Under the pieces are notes generated by a model, which saw only the letters and a list, made by a program, of their open reading frames with translations, was not told where the DNA came from and did no database searches. 64,000 nucleotides of DNA from Paenibacillus albus. GTDB lineage: Bacteria; Bacillota; Bacilli; Paenibacillales; Paenibacillaceae. Position numbers and translations under genes: made by a program. Below are positions 1 through 8,560 of the stretch, piece after piece (the stretch's first letter is position 1; the number at the start of each line of letters is the position of its first letter). The stretch spans positions 5,752,001 to 5,816,000 of the forward strand of contig NZ_CP034437.1 of assembly GCF_003952225.1 (NCBI RefSeq). Direction: 5' to 3'.

Positions 1-1437
1 GCGGCGGCGTCTGCGGCCAAGCGAGCTCCCGCTCCGGCTGCGCCGGCGTCTTCTCCTGAGTGCCGTGCCAATCGGCGCGCCTTGCGGCCATGCGGCAATG
101 ACGGCATCCGGGAGGATGCGCGTCTCTTCCATGTGATACCCCATGTTCAGCAGCGGTTTCATCGACCGGAACAGGCGAAGCATTCCGTCCTCGTACAAGT
201 AAACGGATGGCGATCCCGCGGCTCTCACAAGCGTCAGCGGCATGTACCCGCGAACGCTTAGCTGCTCCGCGAACCTGCGCAGCCGCTCGCGGTAAGCGCC
301 GATGCCGTATACCGCGTGCGCGGCCTTGGCATTGCGCGCGCTGATCGCTTGCAGCGCGGCATCGTCGGCGAGAAGCGAGGAGACCGCGCCAGTCAGCATC
401 GCCGTATCGCCGGTCGGCACGGTGTAGATCTCGTTGCCCGTAGCTCGGCCTATTTCAGAGAGTCCGCCGGAGCCGTAGGAGACGACCGCCTTGCCGAATA
501 CCATTCCTTCGAGCGCTGTCATGCCGAAGCCCTCGATCGTAAGACTTGGCACGACGAGCAGATCCATTGCAGGGTATACGCTCTCCACCTGCTCCTCGAA
601 GCGAATCCACCGGAACCGCTCCATCAGTCCTCGTTCCCGAGCAATGTCCAGGCAGCGGTTGAAGTAGCCGGCATCGACGGGATTGCCGACGATGAGATAC
701 ATCGCATGCGGATACTGCACCGCGGTGTTTACCGCCATCTGCATGAAGTGCTCGAGCCCTTTCGCTTCGAAGATCGAAGACGAGATATAGCCAACGAAGC
801 GGTGGTGATTCGCGATGCCGAGCTGCCTTCTTCGGTTCTCCCTATGCATGCTCCAGCTGTTCGGCGAGAGCGCCTCCTGATCCCAAGAAGGCAGAATGAG
901 CGTCGACTTCGCTCTTAAGCCCGGCGTGCTGAGCGGGGCCAGCGTCGATTCGGAAATGCCAATGACATAGTCGGAATGCTGCTCGATAATCGAAGCGGCC
1001 ATGCCGGTATGCTCCGTATCGCGGAGCGTCTCCATCACCGACCAGATGACCGGAATGCCAAGCGCCTTGCCGACGATAGCTGGCAGCGGATGGACGCAGG
1101 TGTTCGCGATGATGATATTCGGCCGTTCTCCATCAACGAGCTTCACTAGGTCACGCCATGCCGAGCCCCTCTCAGTAGCGGCGATCTCATCTTGCATATG
1201 CGGCAATGCGAGATAGAGAGGGACGACAAGCGGGATGTGGTGCACAATGACCGTAATGCCGAGCTTTCTCGCATTCGCGGCAATGATGCCTTCGTTCGGC
1301 ACGACGAGCGTGCACTGGAAGGAAGGTAGCAGCTCTCGCACCATAAACAGTAAAAGCTTCTCTGCGCCGGTCACATACTGCGGACTGCAAATATGCGAGA
1401 AGACCAGCATTTTCGGTTTCACACTCACACGCTTCAA
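1..1437 (-). CDS. GT4 family glycosyltransferase, 3' end outside window
   Basis: The reverse-strand reading frame is open to the window edge, so the C-terminus is missing. The protein has an N-terminal Rossmann-like half (ICSPQYVTGAEKLL) and a GT-B C-terminal half carrying the nucleotide-sugar signature EGFGMTALEGMVFGKAVV, typical of retaining GT4 transferases. It continues into a very basic tail of clustered arginines (about residue 450 on), an unusual feature shared as basic stretches by its neighbours. I chose the TTG at 1437 because GGTGAGG lies 8 bases upstream; GTG at 1428 and ATG at 1410 are alternatives without a clear RBS. Probably acts in the glycan cluster that continues to about 18.6 kb, from its own promoter. 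Confidence 0.85.
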   Translation of the reverse strand, partial: MKRVSVKPKMLVFSHICSPQYVTGAEKLLLFMVRELLPSFQCTLVVPNEGIIAANARKLGITVIVHHIPLVVPLYLALPHMQDEIAATERGSAWRDLVKLVDGERPNIIIANTCVHPLPAIVGKALGIPVIWSVMETLRDTEHTGMAASIIEQHSDYVIGISESTLAPLSTPGLRAKSTLILPSWDQEALSPNSWSMHRENRRRQLGIANHHRFVGYISSSIFEAKGLEHFMQMAVNTAVQYPHAMYLIVGNPVDAGYFNRCLDIARERGLMERFRWIRFEEQVESVYPAMDLLVVPSLTIEGFGMTALEGMVFGKAVVSYGSGGLSEIGRATGNEIYTVPTGDTAMLTGAVSSLLADDAALQAISARNAKAAHAVYGIGAYRERLRRFAEQLSVRGYMPLTLVRAAGSPSVYLYEDGMLRLFRSMKPLLNMGYHMEETRILPDAVIAAWPQGAPIGTALRRRRRRSRSGSSLGRRRRR

Positions 1438-1674
1438 TCGGCTTGCCTCACCCGTTTGTTCGAAACGAGCAGGCGCTCACCTCCGCCCGTTAACTTTGCT
1501 GCTTCTTACTGGCTGCTTAGAAACTCTAAATCTCCCAGTTGTATAATATATTGAGCAGGCCTTCTAATTGGCACGACACTTGAACCCTAATCAAACGTAC
1601 AAAATGCCGCCTCCCGCGCTCCGCCTTCTGCATGGATGGACATTCGCGCAGGCTCATCGGTCCGCACCAGCCTC

Positions 1675-2814
1675 TCAACCCGGGAATAGAATGGCTAGCA
1701 TCGCTTCGATCCGATTGTTGTACGTATGCTCCGTCAACGTCCGATGCATGCCTTTCATTGCAATCGCTCTACGCTCATCCTCGTGCGTAAGATAATATTG
1801 AATCTTCTCTACCATCTCTTGCGGTGAAGAATAGGTAACAATATCAACACCGGGAGTATAAAAGGAGACCAGATCGCTGCGTATATCTGTCAGCTGCAGC
1901 GTGGCGCAGGCGGAAATTTCGAACGTGCGCGGATTCGGCGATATTGCCGGAATAGCTGCGCTGTTGTTGTTGAACGTTTCATCATCATGGGCCCGATGCA
2001 TGTTAATGGCGATTTTGGCACCGTTGTACATGTTCGCCGTCTCCTCCGGTCCCATCCAGCGGCCAAGTCCAATTCTGCTCGCCATCTGCTTGTAGTCGCG
2101 CAGCCGCTCCCACCAGATGCCAGAAATATGCGTGTCCTTCGTCGATAAGTAACGCGTCACCTGATTAAAGAACTCGACTCGCTTCCAATAAGCAGAACCG
2201 ATGAAGCATATGTCATGGCGCTGGGAGCGAAGCGGATTGCGCGGCCTGAAGTACGCCGGATCTGCGCCGAGCGGCAAATAATGGACGCGCGGACAGCCAA
2301 GCTGTTGATAGTACTCGACGCATGTGAGCTCCAGCGTGAAGACCTCGTCGAAGAAAGGCGCGATCCCCTTCGTGATGTCCGTATAGTAAGGATCGTCTGT
2401 AAACCAAATCGCCGTCCGAATGCCGGCCTCGCGCATCCGCGCTGCATGGATGACATTGAACTGCAAGCCATCCAAGACGATAACGATGTCCGGTCTGATC
2501 CGAAGGGCAATATCGGCGACAGGCTGCTGTGAATCGGTAATCGTCAGCTGGGTCACTTGTCCGCGCAGCGCGTTCGCGACAGACTCGTCAATCGGGGAAT
2601 ACGGGAAGCCTTTACCCGTAGCGACAAACATGACATGCGCTTGTCTTAAGCCGAAAGGACGTATCGTACGCTGCAGCACTGACTCGCACTGCCCGAACCA
2701 GTGGCCGTGCTCCCAGCCGAGCCGGTGGCCATCCGCCCTCCCTCTGGCGATACCCGGAATCAAGACCCGCTTGCGGCCGCGGCTGTGCCGTTTGCGCGTC
2801 GATCTTCTTCTCAT
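1675..2814 (-). CDS. CgeB-like glycosyltransferase with tagged N-terminus
   Basis: About 379 residues resembling the CgeB spore-maturation family: an N-terminal half with AIWFTDDPYY and LELTCVEYY, and a C-terminal GT-B-like half with SPNPRTFEISAC...LTDIRSDL and YYLTHEDERR. The family is associated with glycosylation of the outer spore layer in Bacillus. The start at 2814 is set by AGAGGAGTG upstream; longer starts lack an RBS. The first ~40 residues are Arg/Lys-rich and then contain GWEHGHWFG, one variant of a G-[YW]-x2-G-x3-G motif recurring in this cluster. It is a tandem paralogue of the gene at 2865-3956, 50 bases upstream, and the two are probably co-transcribed. Confidence 0.88.
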   Translation of the reverse strand: MRRRSTRKRHSRGRKRVLIPGIARGRADGHRLGWEHGHWFGQCESVLQRTIRPFGLRQAHVMFVATGKGFPYSPIDESVANALRGQVTQLTITDSQQPVADIALRIRPDIVIVLDGLQFNVIHAARMREAGIRTAIWFTDDPYYTDITKGIAPFFDEVFTLELTCVEYYQQLGCPRVHYLPLGADPAYFRPRNPLRSQRHDICFIGSAYWKRVEFFNQVTRYLSTKDTHISGIWWERLRDYKQMASRIGLGRWMGPEETANMYNGAKIAINMHRAHDDETFNNNSAAIPAISPNPRTFEISACATLQLTDIRSDLVSFYTPGVDIVTYSSPQEMVEKIQYYLTHEDERRAIAMKGMHRTLTEHTYNNRIEAMLAILFPG

Positions 2815-2864
2815 TGCAGTCACTCCTCTCTTGCTTCTCGCTCTTGCGTGTAGATTGGCCTGCG

Positions 2865-3956
2865 CTACCATTTCAGCACCTCTGCGACCGTATGAAGCCG
2901 CTGCACGAAGGAGTGATCGGCAAGCGCGCGCCTCAAGCCGCTCAGCGCGATTTGGCGGCGCTGGTCTTCATGGGTCAAGTAATAATTCATCTTGGCTACC
3001 AGCTCGCTCGGCGAAGTAAACGTTTCAAGCTCAATGCCTGGGCGAAAATAACTGGCCAAATCTTCGCGCTCATCCGTCAGCTGGAGCGTGCCGCAAGCTG
3101 CGATTTCAAACGTGCGCGGATTAATGGAGCGGCCTGGCAAATTCAGACTGTTCTTGTTGTCCTTGCCTGCTTCAGTCGTGCGGTGCATATTGATCACGAT
3201 CTTCGCTCCGTTGTAGTAGCGGATGGATTCCTCAACCGGCAGCCAGCCATGGCGAATGAATGGCTTTAGCTGTTTGTAGGTGCGCAGCCGATCCCACAGC
3301 CCGCCGGCGATGAATACCTTGCGGCCTTGCAAGTAAGGAGCGATTGCGTCGAAGAGCTCGACTCGGTTCCAGAATGCTTGCCCGATAAAACAAATATCGC
3401 TGCGGTATTTGGCTTCCACCTTCATCGGCTTGAACCACTGCGGATGAACGGCGAGCGGCATATAGATGACCTGCTGGCAGCCGAGCTCTCTATATAGCTC
3501 GACCGTGCTTAGCTCATGAGTCAGCACGACATCATATCGAGGGGCAATGTGTACCGTATCTGCCGTCACATACGGATCGTCGGCAAACCAAATTGCCGTC
3601 CGTATCCCTAGCGCACGCACAGCGTCAACCTGTTCTAGATGATTGTTTGGAAATACATGCAGCCCGTTCAGCACGAGCATCCAGTCCGGTCGTATGAAGG
3701 AGGCCTGCTCCGCCATAATCGAAGGATCTGCCACATGCACCTCGCGAACGGTCTGGCGAAGCGCTTCGACAATGCCCGTATCAATTGCCTCAAAGCCTTG
3801 CGGGATGTATAGAACGCACACATTCAGCTTCTTCGGCGCCGGAAGCTGGATGTGCTGGCTAATCGAATCGCAGGCGCCGTCCCTTTGGCCGCTCGCATAC
3901 CCCGCCGCGAACCCTGCCCTTGCCGCTTTAGCAATTCCTTTTCGCTTTAATCGCAC
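2865..3956 (-). CDS. CgeB-like glycosyltransferase
   Basis: 363 residues, same architecture as the downstream neighbour: AIWFADDPYV, LTHELSTVELY, CFIGQAFWNRVELF, SINPRTFEIAACGTLQLTDERED, YYLTHEDQRR. The last block matches the Glyco_trans_1_2-type end of CgeB-like proteins. It starts at GTG 3956 with GGCAGGTG just upstream. The N-terminus is short and basic (RLKRKGIAKAARAG) and leads directly into GYASGQRDG, the recurrent G-Y-x2-G-x3-G tag. Likely modifies a surface polysaccharide or protein; the exact sugar cannot be told. Tandem duplication with the 1675-2814 gene is evident from shared motifs along the whole length. Confidence 0.88.
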   Translation of the reverse strand: MRLKRKGIAKAARAGFAAGYASGQRDGACDSISQHIQLPAPKKLNVCVLYIPQGFEAIDTGIVEALRQTVREVHVADPSIMAEQASFIRPDWMLVLNGLHVFPNNHLEQVDAVRALGIRTAIWFADDPYVTADTVHIAPRYDVVLTHELSTVELYRELGCQQVIYMPLAVHPQWFKPMKVEAKYRSDICFIGQAFWNRVELFDAIAPYLQGRKVFIAGGLWDRLRTYKQLKPFIRHGWLPVEESIRYYNGAKIVINMHRTTEAGKDNKNSLNLPGRSINPRTFEIAACGTLQLTDEREDLASYFRPGIELETFTSPSELVAKMNYYLTHEDQRRQIALSGLRRALADHSFVQRLHTVAEVLKW

Positions 3957-4053
3957 TCACGCACACCTGCCCCATCATGTTCTGCACCATATATATGCGA
4001 GTGACAGGCAAGGCTCTTGGTCACTTGTCCGCGTAAGCGGCCAAAATTGGCGT

Positions 4054-4086
4054 TTGACCCTTACGCGATCAAAAAAGTAGTATAAT
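4054..4086 (+). promoter_or_regulatory. possible sigma-A promoter for the ydjO-like gene
   Basis: TTGACC (4054-4059) and a perfect TATAAT (4081-4086) precede the plus-strand gene, but the spacing is 21 bases rather than 17, so only the -10 is convincing. A ~100-base untranslated leader would follow. Confidence 0.35.
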
Positions 4087-4187
4087 TTTGGGAGTACAGT
4101 CACATATTAAAAGAGGTTAGGCAAGCAGAGACGGTGTCGCCCTTACCTGCGGGCGAGGCCGATTTTGCGCGAAATACGAGGGGGGTC

Positions 4188-4400
4188 TTGATTATTCATT
4201 TCTCAAAGAAGCACGTTGAACCGATTCCGGAAGAACAGACAGCCATTTGGACATGCAGTAATGAAGATTGCTCCTGCTGGATGAGAAACGAGTTCTCGTT
4301 CGGAGATTTACCAAGCTGTCCGATTTGCCATTCCAGCATGACCAGCGATACGAAGAGCTTACCGGTGCTTACAAATGGCACAAAACGGAGCTTCCAGTAA
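4188..4400 (+). CDS. YdjO-like small zinc-ribbon protein
   Basis: About 70 residues. It resembles the cold-inducible YdjO family of Bacilli in length, in the EPIPEEQTAIW start block and in the paired cysteine pattern TCSNEDCSCWMRNEF...CPICHSSM, which looks like a zinc ribbon. No enzymatic function is known for the family. Start choice is uncertain: the reading frame is open back to 4134, but GAGGGGGG lies just upstream of TTG 4188, so a TTG start is preferred although the spacing is short. It is the only plus-strand gene in the first 18 kb and sits between two minus-strand units. Confidence 0.75.
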   Translation: MIIHFSKKHVEPIPEEQTAIWTCSNEDCSCWMRNEFSFGDLPSCPICHSSMTSDTKSLPVLTNGTKRSFQ

Positions 4401-4450
4401 GCGAAGCAGCTGTTGCTTACGACTAAGCGCAGCTGCTGCTCCCACAACAA

Positions 4451-4488
4451 TAAAGCCAAGAGTCGCCCACGGCTGACTCTTGGCTTTA
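4451..4488. terminator. bidirectional terminator-like hairpin
   Basis: A perfect 14-base inverted repeat, TAAAGCCAAGAGTC and its complement, separated by 10 bases. It lies between the convergent ydjO-like gene and the minus-strand small-protein operon, so it probably ends both. The U-run is short. Confidence 0.75.
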
Positions 4489-4550
4489 TGTGTGTTTCCG
4501 GCGATCCGCCGCCTGAGCGTGCATGGACTGCCGCTGCCGCTCCATCTCCA

Positions 4551-4856
4551 TCAAGGCTGCTGCTCGTAAGCAAGCTGGTGCCCATCCTCGAACCCTTTGG
4601 CGAAGCCGAGGTTGTAGCCCTGATTGTATGCTTGATCGAATGCGCGATTATAGCTGCTCTGCCCTCTGTATTGGCGCTTGCGGCCTCGCTGCAGCCTGCG
4701 CTTCGCAGACGTGCCTTTCTTGCTACCGCTTCCGTTCTTAACCGATTGCTTGCGCTGCTTTCCCGTGGCTTTCACTGCTGGACTTATACCCTGCTTGCGT
4801 GCTCCTGCTGCTCTGCTAATCGTCATATTGCCATTGCCTGCAGCTGCTGGCGTCAC
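4551..4856 (-). CDS. small basic protein with the cluster's G-Y-x2-G-x3-G tag
   Basis: 101 residues, no family recognised. The first two thirds are low-complexity and rich in Lys/Arg/Ser/Gly (GKQRKQSVKNGSGSKK, KRRLQRGRKRQY). The C-terminal third is an aromatic/glycine segment, YNRAFDQAYNQGYNLGFAKG, containing GYNLGFAKG. The protein is thus the tag on its own, without any catalytic domain, which makes it a candidate assembly factor or adaptor. It starts at GTG 4856 with GGAGG 8 bases upstream and overlaps the preceding gene by four bases, so translation is coupled. Last gene of its unit, followed by the hairpin at 4451-4488. Confidence 0.75.
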   Translation of the reverse strand: MTPAAAGNGNMTISRAAGARKQGISPAVKATGKQRKQSVKNGSGSKKGTSAKRRLQRGRKRQYRGQSSYNRAFDQAYNQGYNLGFAKGFEDGHQLAYEQQP

Positions 4857-5218
4857 ACTGAATTCCTCCTCTTCCGTCTCGGCGGGGATTGGTCCTTGCT
4901 TGCCTTGCGCTGCTCATCCCATTCGCTGCTGAACCAAGGCTGCGCCGGAATGTGCTTGCGAGCGTACCTGCGAGTGTGCCTGCGGCTGGATACACGCTCG
5001 GCGCGATCCGGTTCTGCCGCCACCAGCGACATCGCTCTGAACGTCTGCTGCAAATCGGCAAGCGACTTCATATTAGAAGACATCACTTCCGCAAGGCCTG
5101 ACGAGTGCTGCGCCGAATCCGCGATCGATTCCAGAATACGGGCAACCGCCTGCTGGCTGCGGGTTAACGAAGCGATCAGCTCTAGCCGAATCTGCCGCTC
5201 CTTCTCGTTCCAGTTCAT
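4853..5218 (-). CDS. small helical protein, paralogue C of a trio
   Basis: 121 residues with no family I can name. Residues 1-65 look alpha-helical (LELIASLTRSQQAVARILES, MKSLADLQQTFRAMS). The rest is strongly basic (SSRRHTRRYARKH, PPRRKRRNSV). The helical part aligns by eye with both upstream neighbours through an ARILES / LARVLEAE / AMILEAK block and an SLADLQ / SIAELQE / GLARLNQ block, so the three genes form one family. It overlaps neighbours by four bases on both sides (ATGA and GTGA), implying coupled translation. The basic tail recalls the Arg-rich leaders of the cluster's glycosyltransferases. Confidence 0.75.
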   Translation of the reverse strand: MNWNEKERQIRLELIASLTRSQQAVARILESIADSAQHSSGLAEVMSSNMKSLADLQQTFRAMSLVAAEPDRAERVSSRRHTRRYARKHIPAQPWFSSEWDEQRKASKDQSPPRRKRRNSV

Positions 5219-5568
5219 TTAAAATTCTCTCCCAGGTCGAAGGTGCCGCCGTCCATCATGCCCCCCGTCCCATTTCCATTTCCCATATTCATCTCGTCCA
5301 CATGGCGCAGTGCGGCCTTCAGCACGCTGGTCATGCCTTGATTCAGCCTCGCAAGGCCATAGATGACCTCCACGAGCTGCTCGTGAACGTTCTGCGAGGA
5401 TTTGAATCGGTCCTGCTCTTCAACAAACGCATCGGCCGTCACATGATTGCACAGCCACGAGCGCACCTTCTCGGCTTCGACTGCTTTCGCTTCAAGAATC
5501 ATGGCGACATTCCATTGCACCTTGGCGGAAGCGTCCAGCATTCTTGCATATGATGTTTCCCGGCTCAT
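5215..5568 (-). CDS. small helical protein, paralogue A of a trio
   Basis: 117 residues, function unknown. It is predicted largely alpha-helical from its hydrophobic spacing (YARMLDASAKVQWNVAMILEAK; VEVIYGLARLNQGMTSVLK) and ends in a Gly/Met/Asn-rich tail (MNMGNGNGTGGMMDGG). No signal peptide, membrane segment or catalytic motif is visible. A GGGAG site precedes ATG 5568. It overlaps the next gene by ATGA and lies 21 bases after the previous one, so the three paralogues and the tagged basic protein form one transcript. Confidence 0.75.
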   Translation of the reverse strand: MSRETSYARMLDASAKVQWNVAMILEAKAVEAEKVRSWLCNHVTADAFVEEQDRFKSSQNVHEQLVEVIYGLARLNQGMTSVLKAALRHVDEMNMGNGNGTGGMMDGGTFDLGENFK

Positions 5569-5589
5569 TCCCGCACACGCTCCCTGCCG

Positions 5590-5877
5590 CTATTCCTCGT
5601 CCTCAATGACAAGCTCTTTCATCACCGCTGTAATCGTAATTGCCAGCGACTCCTGGAGCTCTGCAATGCTGTTCAAATAGGCGACGACGTTCTTCGTCAC
5701 CGCCTGCGAATTATCCATTAAACCGTCGAAACCGCCAAAATTCGGATGCTGATCCGGCAGCCCATGCACGAGCTGCGACATGCGCACAGCAACATGGCGC
5801 TCCGCCTCCAGCACACGCGCCAGCTGTTCGTGAGAATGGGACATATGCTCAATGATTTCAGTTACAATATGCTGCAT
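5590..5877 (-). CDS. small helical protein, paralogue B of a trio
   Basis: About 95 residues. The N-terminal block IVTEIIEHMSHSHEQLARVLEAE and later YLNSIAELQESLAITITAVMKEL match the corresponding blocks of the two following genes. It ends in an acidic tail (VIEDEE), whereas the paralogue at 4853 ends in a basic one, so the proteins could associate through opposite charges (inference). I chose ATG 5877, with GGGAG 9 bases upstream, over the GTG at 5907. First gene of its unit; a CATA-NNN-TA element lies about 58 bases upstream. Confidence 0.72.
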   Translation of the reverse strand: MQHIVTEIIEHMSHSHEQLARVLEAERHVAVRMSQLVHGLPDQHPNFGGFDGLMDNSQAVTKNVVAYLNSIAELQESLAITITAVMKELVIEDEE

Positions 5878-5934
5878 CAGGAGAGACTCCCTTCTCTTTA
5901 CGTTCACATCTTCAGGCGGCCTTCGTCTCTACAC

Positions 5935-5943
5935 TAGCATATG
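5935..5943 (-). promoter_or_regulatory. candidate sporulation-type -10 element
   Basis: The minus strand reads CATATGCTA, an exact fit to the CATA-NNN-TA -10 pattern of late mother-cell (sigma E/K) promoters, upstream of the small-protein operon. The -35 region is not a convincing match, so this rests on the -10 alone. Confidence 0.4.
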
Positions 5944-5989
5944 CGCGGCGTCTGCCGCATGGCACACGCCTTTTGTTAGCCTTCCCGGA

Positions 5990-7345
5990 TTATAGGTGCT
6001 CCGCCGTTCTAATCGGCGCAATAATTGGCAACCCTTCGGGAAGCGCGGCAATCTGGTCCGCCGATAACGGGGTGTTCGGCTTCCAGACCAAATGCCAGCC
6101 CTCCGCCGCCTTTACACTGACGACTCTGCGCCTTAGGCCATTCTCCAGCATATACAAAATTCCGTCCGTCCCTCTGCCCATCAGCCCCTCCGACCATGGC
6201 AAGCCTTCCACCGTAACGCCGTGCCACTTTGCCACCGCTTCCTCAGCCGGAATCGGATCGCCAAGCGGCCACCGCCGCAGCTCGACACGCGACAGACGTG
6301 TGGCCGGCACAGCAACCGGGCCGACAATCGGATGCCTGATGCCCTCTTCGATCCAATAGCACGTCTCACGCCCGCCTCGAACGATGACATGCTGCGGGAA
6401 GAAGGCTGTCTCTCCTGCAGCCGATGGCTCATGCCCCATCCCTTTCACGACATGAACGAGGTCATGGGGATTTCCCCATTTGTCCATATACACATGCATA
6501 TTGTGATCGTTGACGACCGGCAAGCGCTCACCGAGCGCCTTCATGCTCACGCTGCCAAAATGATGGATGAACGTATCGCGCGCAATAATGAGCGAGTAGC
6601 CCTGCAGCCGAACACGAATGTTGTAATCGTCATCCTCGTAATTGCCGACGGCGAATCCTTCGTCCATAAAGCCCGTTTTCTCCCACACCTCGCGGCGCAT
6701 GAGCAAACAAAAGCCTGTCAGTCGGTCCGTTCGCTGCCATCTCGACGGATTCGGCGCATTGTGCTGCCTCGCGAAGTTCGGCATTCCCTTCACCGTCTTA
6801 TAAGGGACTTCAATACGCTGGTCTCCGCTGATGTAGTTGGTGACAGGTCCGACCATGCCAATTGAAGGAGAACTGTTCAAACAAGCGAGCATATTGCTCA
6901 GCCAATTCTCCGCGACAATCGTATCGTTGTTCAACAGCAGCAGATATGAGCCTCTCGCCATCATCATGCCGACATTGATCGCCCCAGCGAACCCGCGGTT
7001 CGTCTCCAGCACCCGGTAGCGAACCGCGCTGCCGAGCGTAGCCAAATAAGCTGCCGAACCGTCGGTGGATGCATTATCGACAACGATGATTTCGTAAGGC
7101 GGTTGAGTGAATTTGCTAATGCTTGCAATGCACAGCTTTAAGTAATCGACTTGATTGTAGTTCGGAATAACGATGCTCGTGCCTTCAAAATACGTGCCGA
7201 AGCTGCTCTGTCCCGTGCGCAGCCCTTCCTGATAGCCAAAATCCATTCCGGTCCGATGCCTGCTGGTCCAGGTAGGAACTGCCGCCCGACTCCGCCGCTG
7301 CTTGGGGCGGCGCTTCGGCCGACGCGACTCCGCTTGCTTACTCAT
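5990..7345 (-). CDS. GT2 glycosyltransferase with duplicated C-terminal module
   Basis: 451 residues. An Arg-rich leader (residues 1-32) is followed by GYQEGLRTG (37-45), the cluster tag. A complete GT-A domain follows: SIVIPNYNQ, IIVVDNASTDGS, metal-binding LLLLNNDT, GPVTNYISGDQ, and the acceptor-side YEDDDYNIRVRLQGY. After about residue 305 there is an extra ~145-residue region with two related units, CYWIEEGIRHPI...PLGDPIP and LYMLENGLRRRV...PLSADQIAALPEG, perhaps a binding module. It is the last gene of the 12.3-6.0 kb operon, 30 bases after the GT-D gene. The GT-A part is paralogous to 9304-10053. Donor and acceptor are unknown. Confidence 0.9.
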   Translation of the reverse strand: MSKQAESRRPKRRPKQRRSRAAVPTWTSRHRTGMDFGYQEGLRTGQSSFGTYFEGTSIVIPNYNQVDYLKLCIASISKFTQPPYEIIVVDNASTDGSAAYLATLGSAVRYRVLETNRGFAGAINVGMMMARGSYLLLLNNDTIVAENWLSNMLACLNSSPSIGMVGPVTNYISGDQRIEVPYKTVKGMPNFARQHNAPNPSRWQRTDRLTGFCLLMRREVWEKTGFMDEGFAVGNYEDDDYNIRVRLQGYSLIIARDTFIHHFGSVSMKALGERLPVVNDHNMHVYMDKWGNPHDLVHVVKGMGHEPSAAGETAFFPQHVIVRGGRETCYWIEEGIRHPIVGPVAVPATRLSRVELRRWPLGDPIPAEEAVAKWHGVTVEGLPWSEGLMGRGTDGILYMLENGLRRRVVSVKAAEGWHLVWKPNTPLSADQIAALPEGLPIIAPIRTAEHL

Positions 7346-7375
7346 CGGTTCATCACGCTCCTGTTCTTTCGCCGG

Positions 7376-8560
7376 TTACAAGGTTAGCTGTCCTTTCACG
7401 ATGGCATCCGCCATATGGCCAAAATCAAGCGCGACCCTGCCAAGCTCATTCGCAATGCGCGTACAAATGATGACTGCCGGTATGCCTGCGGAAACAAGCG
7501 CAAGATCGAAGTGCACGCCGTGCGCTTCCTGCACGACGCGATCCACATCCTTGACGCCTCGCACCGGCGTAATCATACCGGAGATGGTGCATCCGTGCTG
7601 AGCCAGCACATGCACAAGCGCCGGCGCGGTGTTCCCGATAATGAGCAGATTCTTGCCTGCGAGGAGACGGCTAAGCAAGCCGGATTGCTGCAGCGCATAA
7701 TTCACGGTTGAGCTCGTCAGCCTGAGCTGGCCAAGGTCGATATGGTTCGCGCGCAGCACGGCATGCAGCAGCGGGTGGAAGTGCTTCCGCCGCGACTGCG
7801 GCACGCCGACAATGCCTGCTCCTCGGATCGCCTGCACGAGCTGTTCGCGCGCCTCAAGATCCGGCGGGACGACGCCTGCGTAAGGCAGAAAGGTGCCTTC
7901 CCGGCTAATCGTGCCGGCATCGTAAATAACGTCCTGCGCCAGCGTGAGCAGCTCACCATCGCCAAGCCGAACAATCGAGCACGGTCTGCGTTCATGGATT
8001 GCCTGCTCCATCTCCCCGTACACCTCGTGTACGCCGAGCAGCGGCAAGCACCTCGGAACCAGCTGCGAAGCACCTAGAGCGATGACCTCCTGCAGGCTGA
8101 CTTCCGGCAGCAGCAGCTGAAGCGGCAGCGCTTGCTCGAGCATATGCTCTCCGCCTTCATACTTGCCAAGCTCATACCCGGCCGAGAACGCATTGTCGTG
8201 ATATTGCCGATGTTCGGCAGGCAGCTGCGCAGGCGCCACCGTTTTCCGTCTGCGTCTGTTCTGTCTTCCGGCAAGGGGACGCTTCTTTCCGCCTGCTCTT
8301 CGCTTCGTGCCTTGCTGGCGCGGTCCGGTAATTGGGCGAGCGGCGGAAGGAACTGCCCCGCTTGCTGCGGGCTTTCTTTTGACAATCGGTTTCTGCACGG
8401 CTCCTACTCCTACTCCTGCTCCTGAGGTGGATTTTATCGGTGCCTCTGTCGTTTGAGATTGGACTTTGCTTGTCGTTACAGACGGCTGCCTGACCTTGGT
8501 CAGCAGCACACGATTCGCTTGTACGGTCACGCCGGGGCTAACTCGCGCGCTTCTGCTCAT
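7376..8560 (-). CDS. GT-D fold glycosyltransferase with long basic leader
   Basis: 394 residues. The C-terminal ~250 residues resemble the DUF1792/GT-D transferases: CSIVRLGDGELLTLAQD carries the family's R-x-GDGE signature, followed by a Rossmann-like part (LLIIGNTAPALVHVLAQHG). The first ~118 residues are low complexity, Ser/Thr/Pro-rich and then strongly basic (GTKRRAGGKKRP, RQNRRRRK), leading into FSAGYELGKYEG, which contains GYELGKYEG. ATG 8560 overlaps the stop of the nucleotidyltransferase gene by four bases, so the two are translationally coupled. Known GT-D enzymes add sugars to glycoproteins of Gram-positive surfaces, which fits protein glycosylation here. Confidence 0.85.
   Translation of the reverse strand: MSRSARVSPGVTVQANRVLLTKVRQPSVTTSKVQSQTTEAPIKSTSGAGVGVGAVQKPIVKRKPAASGAVPSAARPITGPRQQGTKRRAGGKKRPLAGRQNRRRRKTVAPAQLPAEHRQYHDNAFSAGYELGKYEGGEHMLEQALPLQLLLPEVSLQEVIALGASQLVPRCLPLLGVHEVYGEMEQAIHERRPCSIVRLGDGELLTLAQDVIYDAGTISREGTFLPYAGVVPPDLEAREQLVQAIRGAGIVGVPQSRRKHFHPLLHAVLRANHIDLGQLRLTSSTVNYALQQSGLLSRLLAGKNLLIIGNTAPALVHVLAQHGCTISGMITPVRGVKDVDRVVQEAHGVHFDLALVSAGIPAVIICTRIANELGRVALDFGHMADAIVKGQLTL

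Noticed and set aside
3989-3997. Fourth CATA-type -10 (CATATATAT) before the CgeB-like pair
   Set aside because: The TA at the end of the motif is missing and the tract is simple AT repeat, so chance is likely.
5941-5975. Terminator after the GT2 gene at 5990 (GGCGT...ACGCC then TTTT)
   Set aside because: The U-run is on the plus-strand side, so it would not end the minus-strand transcript. Read-through into the small-protein operon remains possible.
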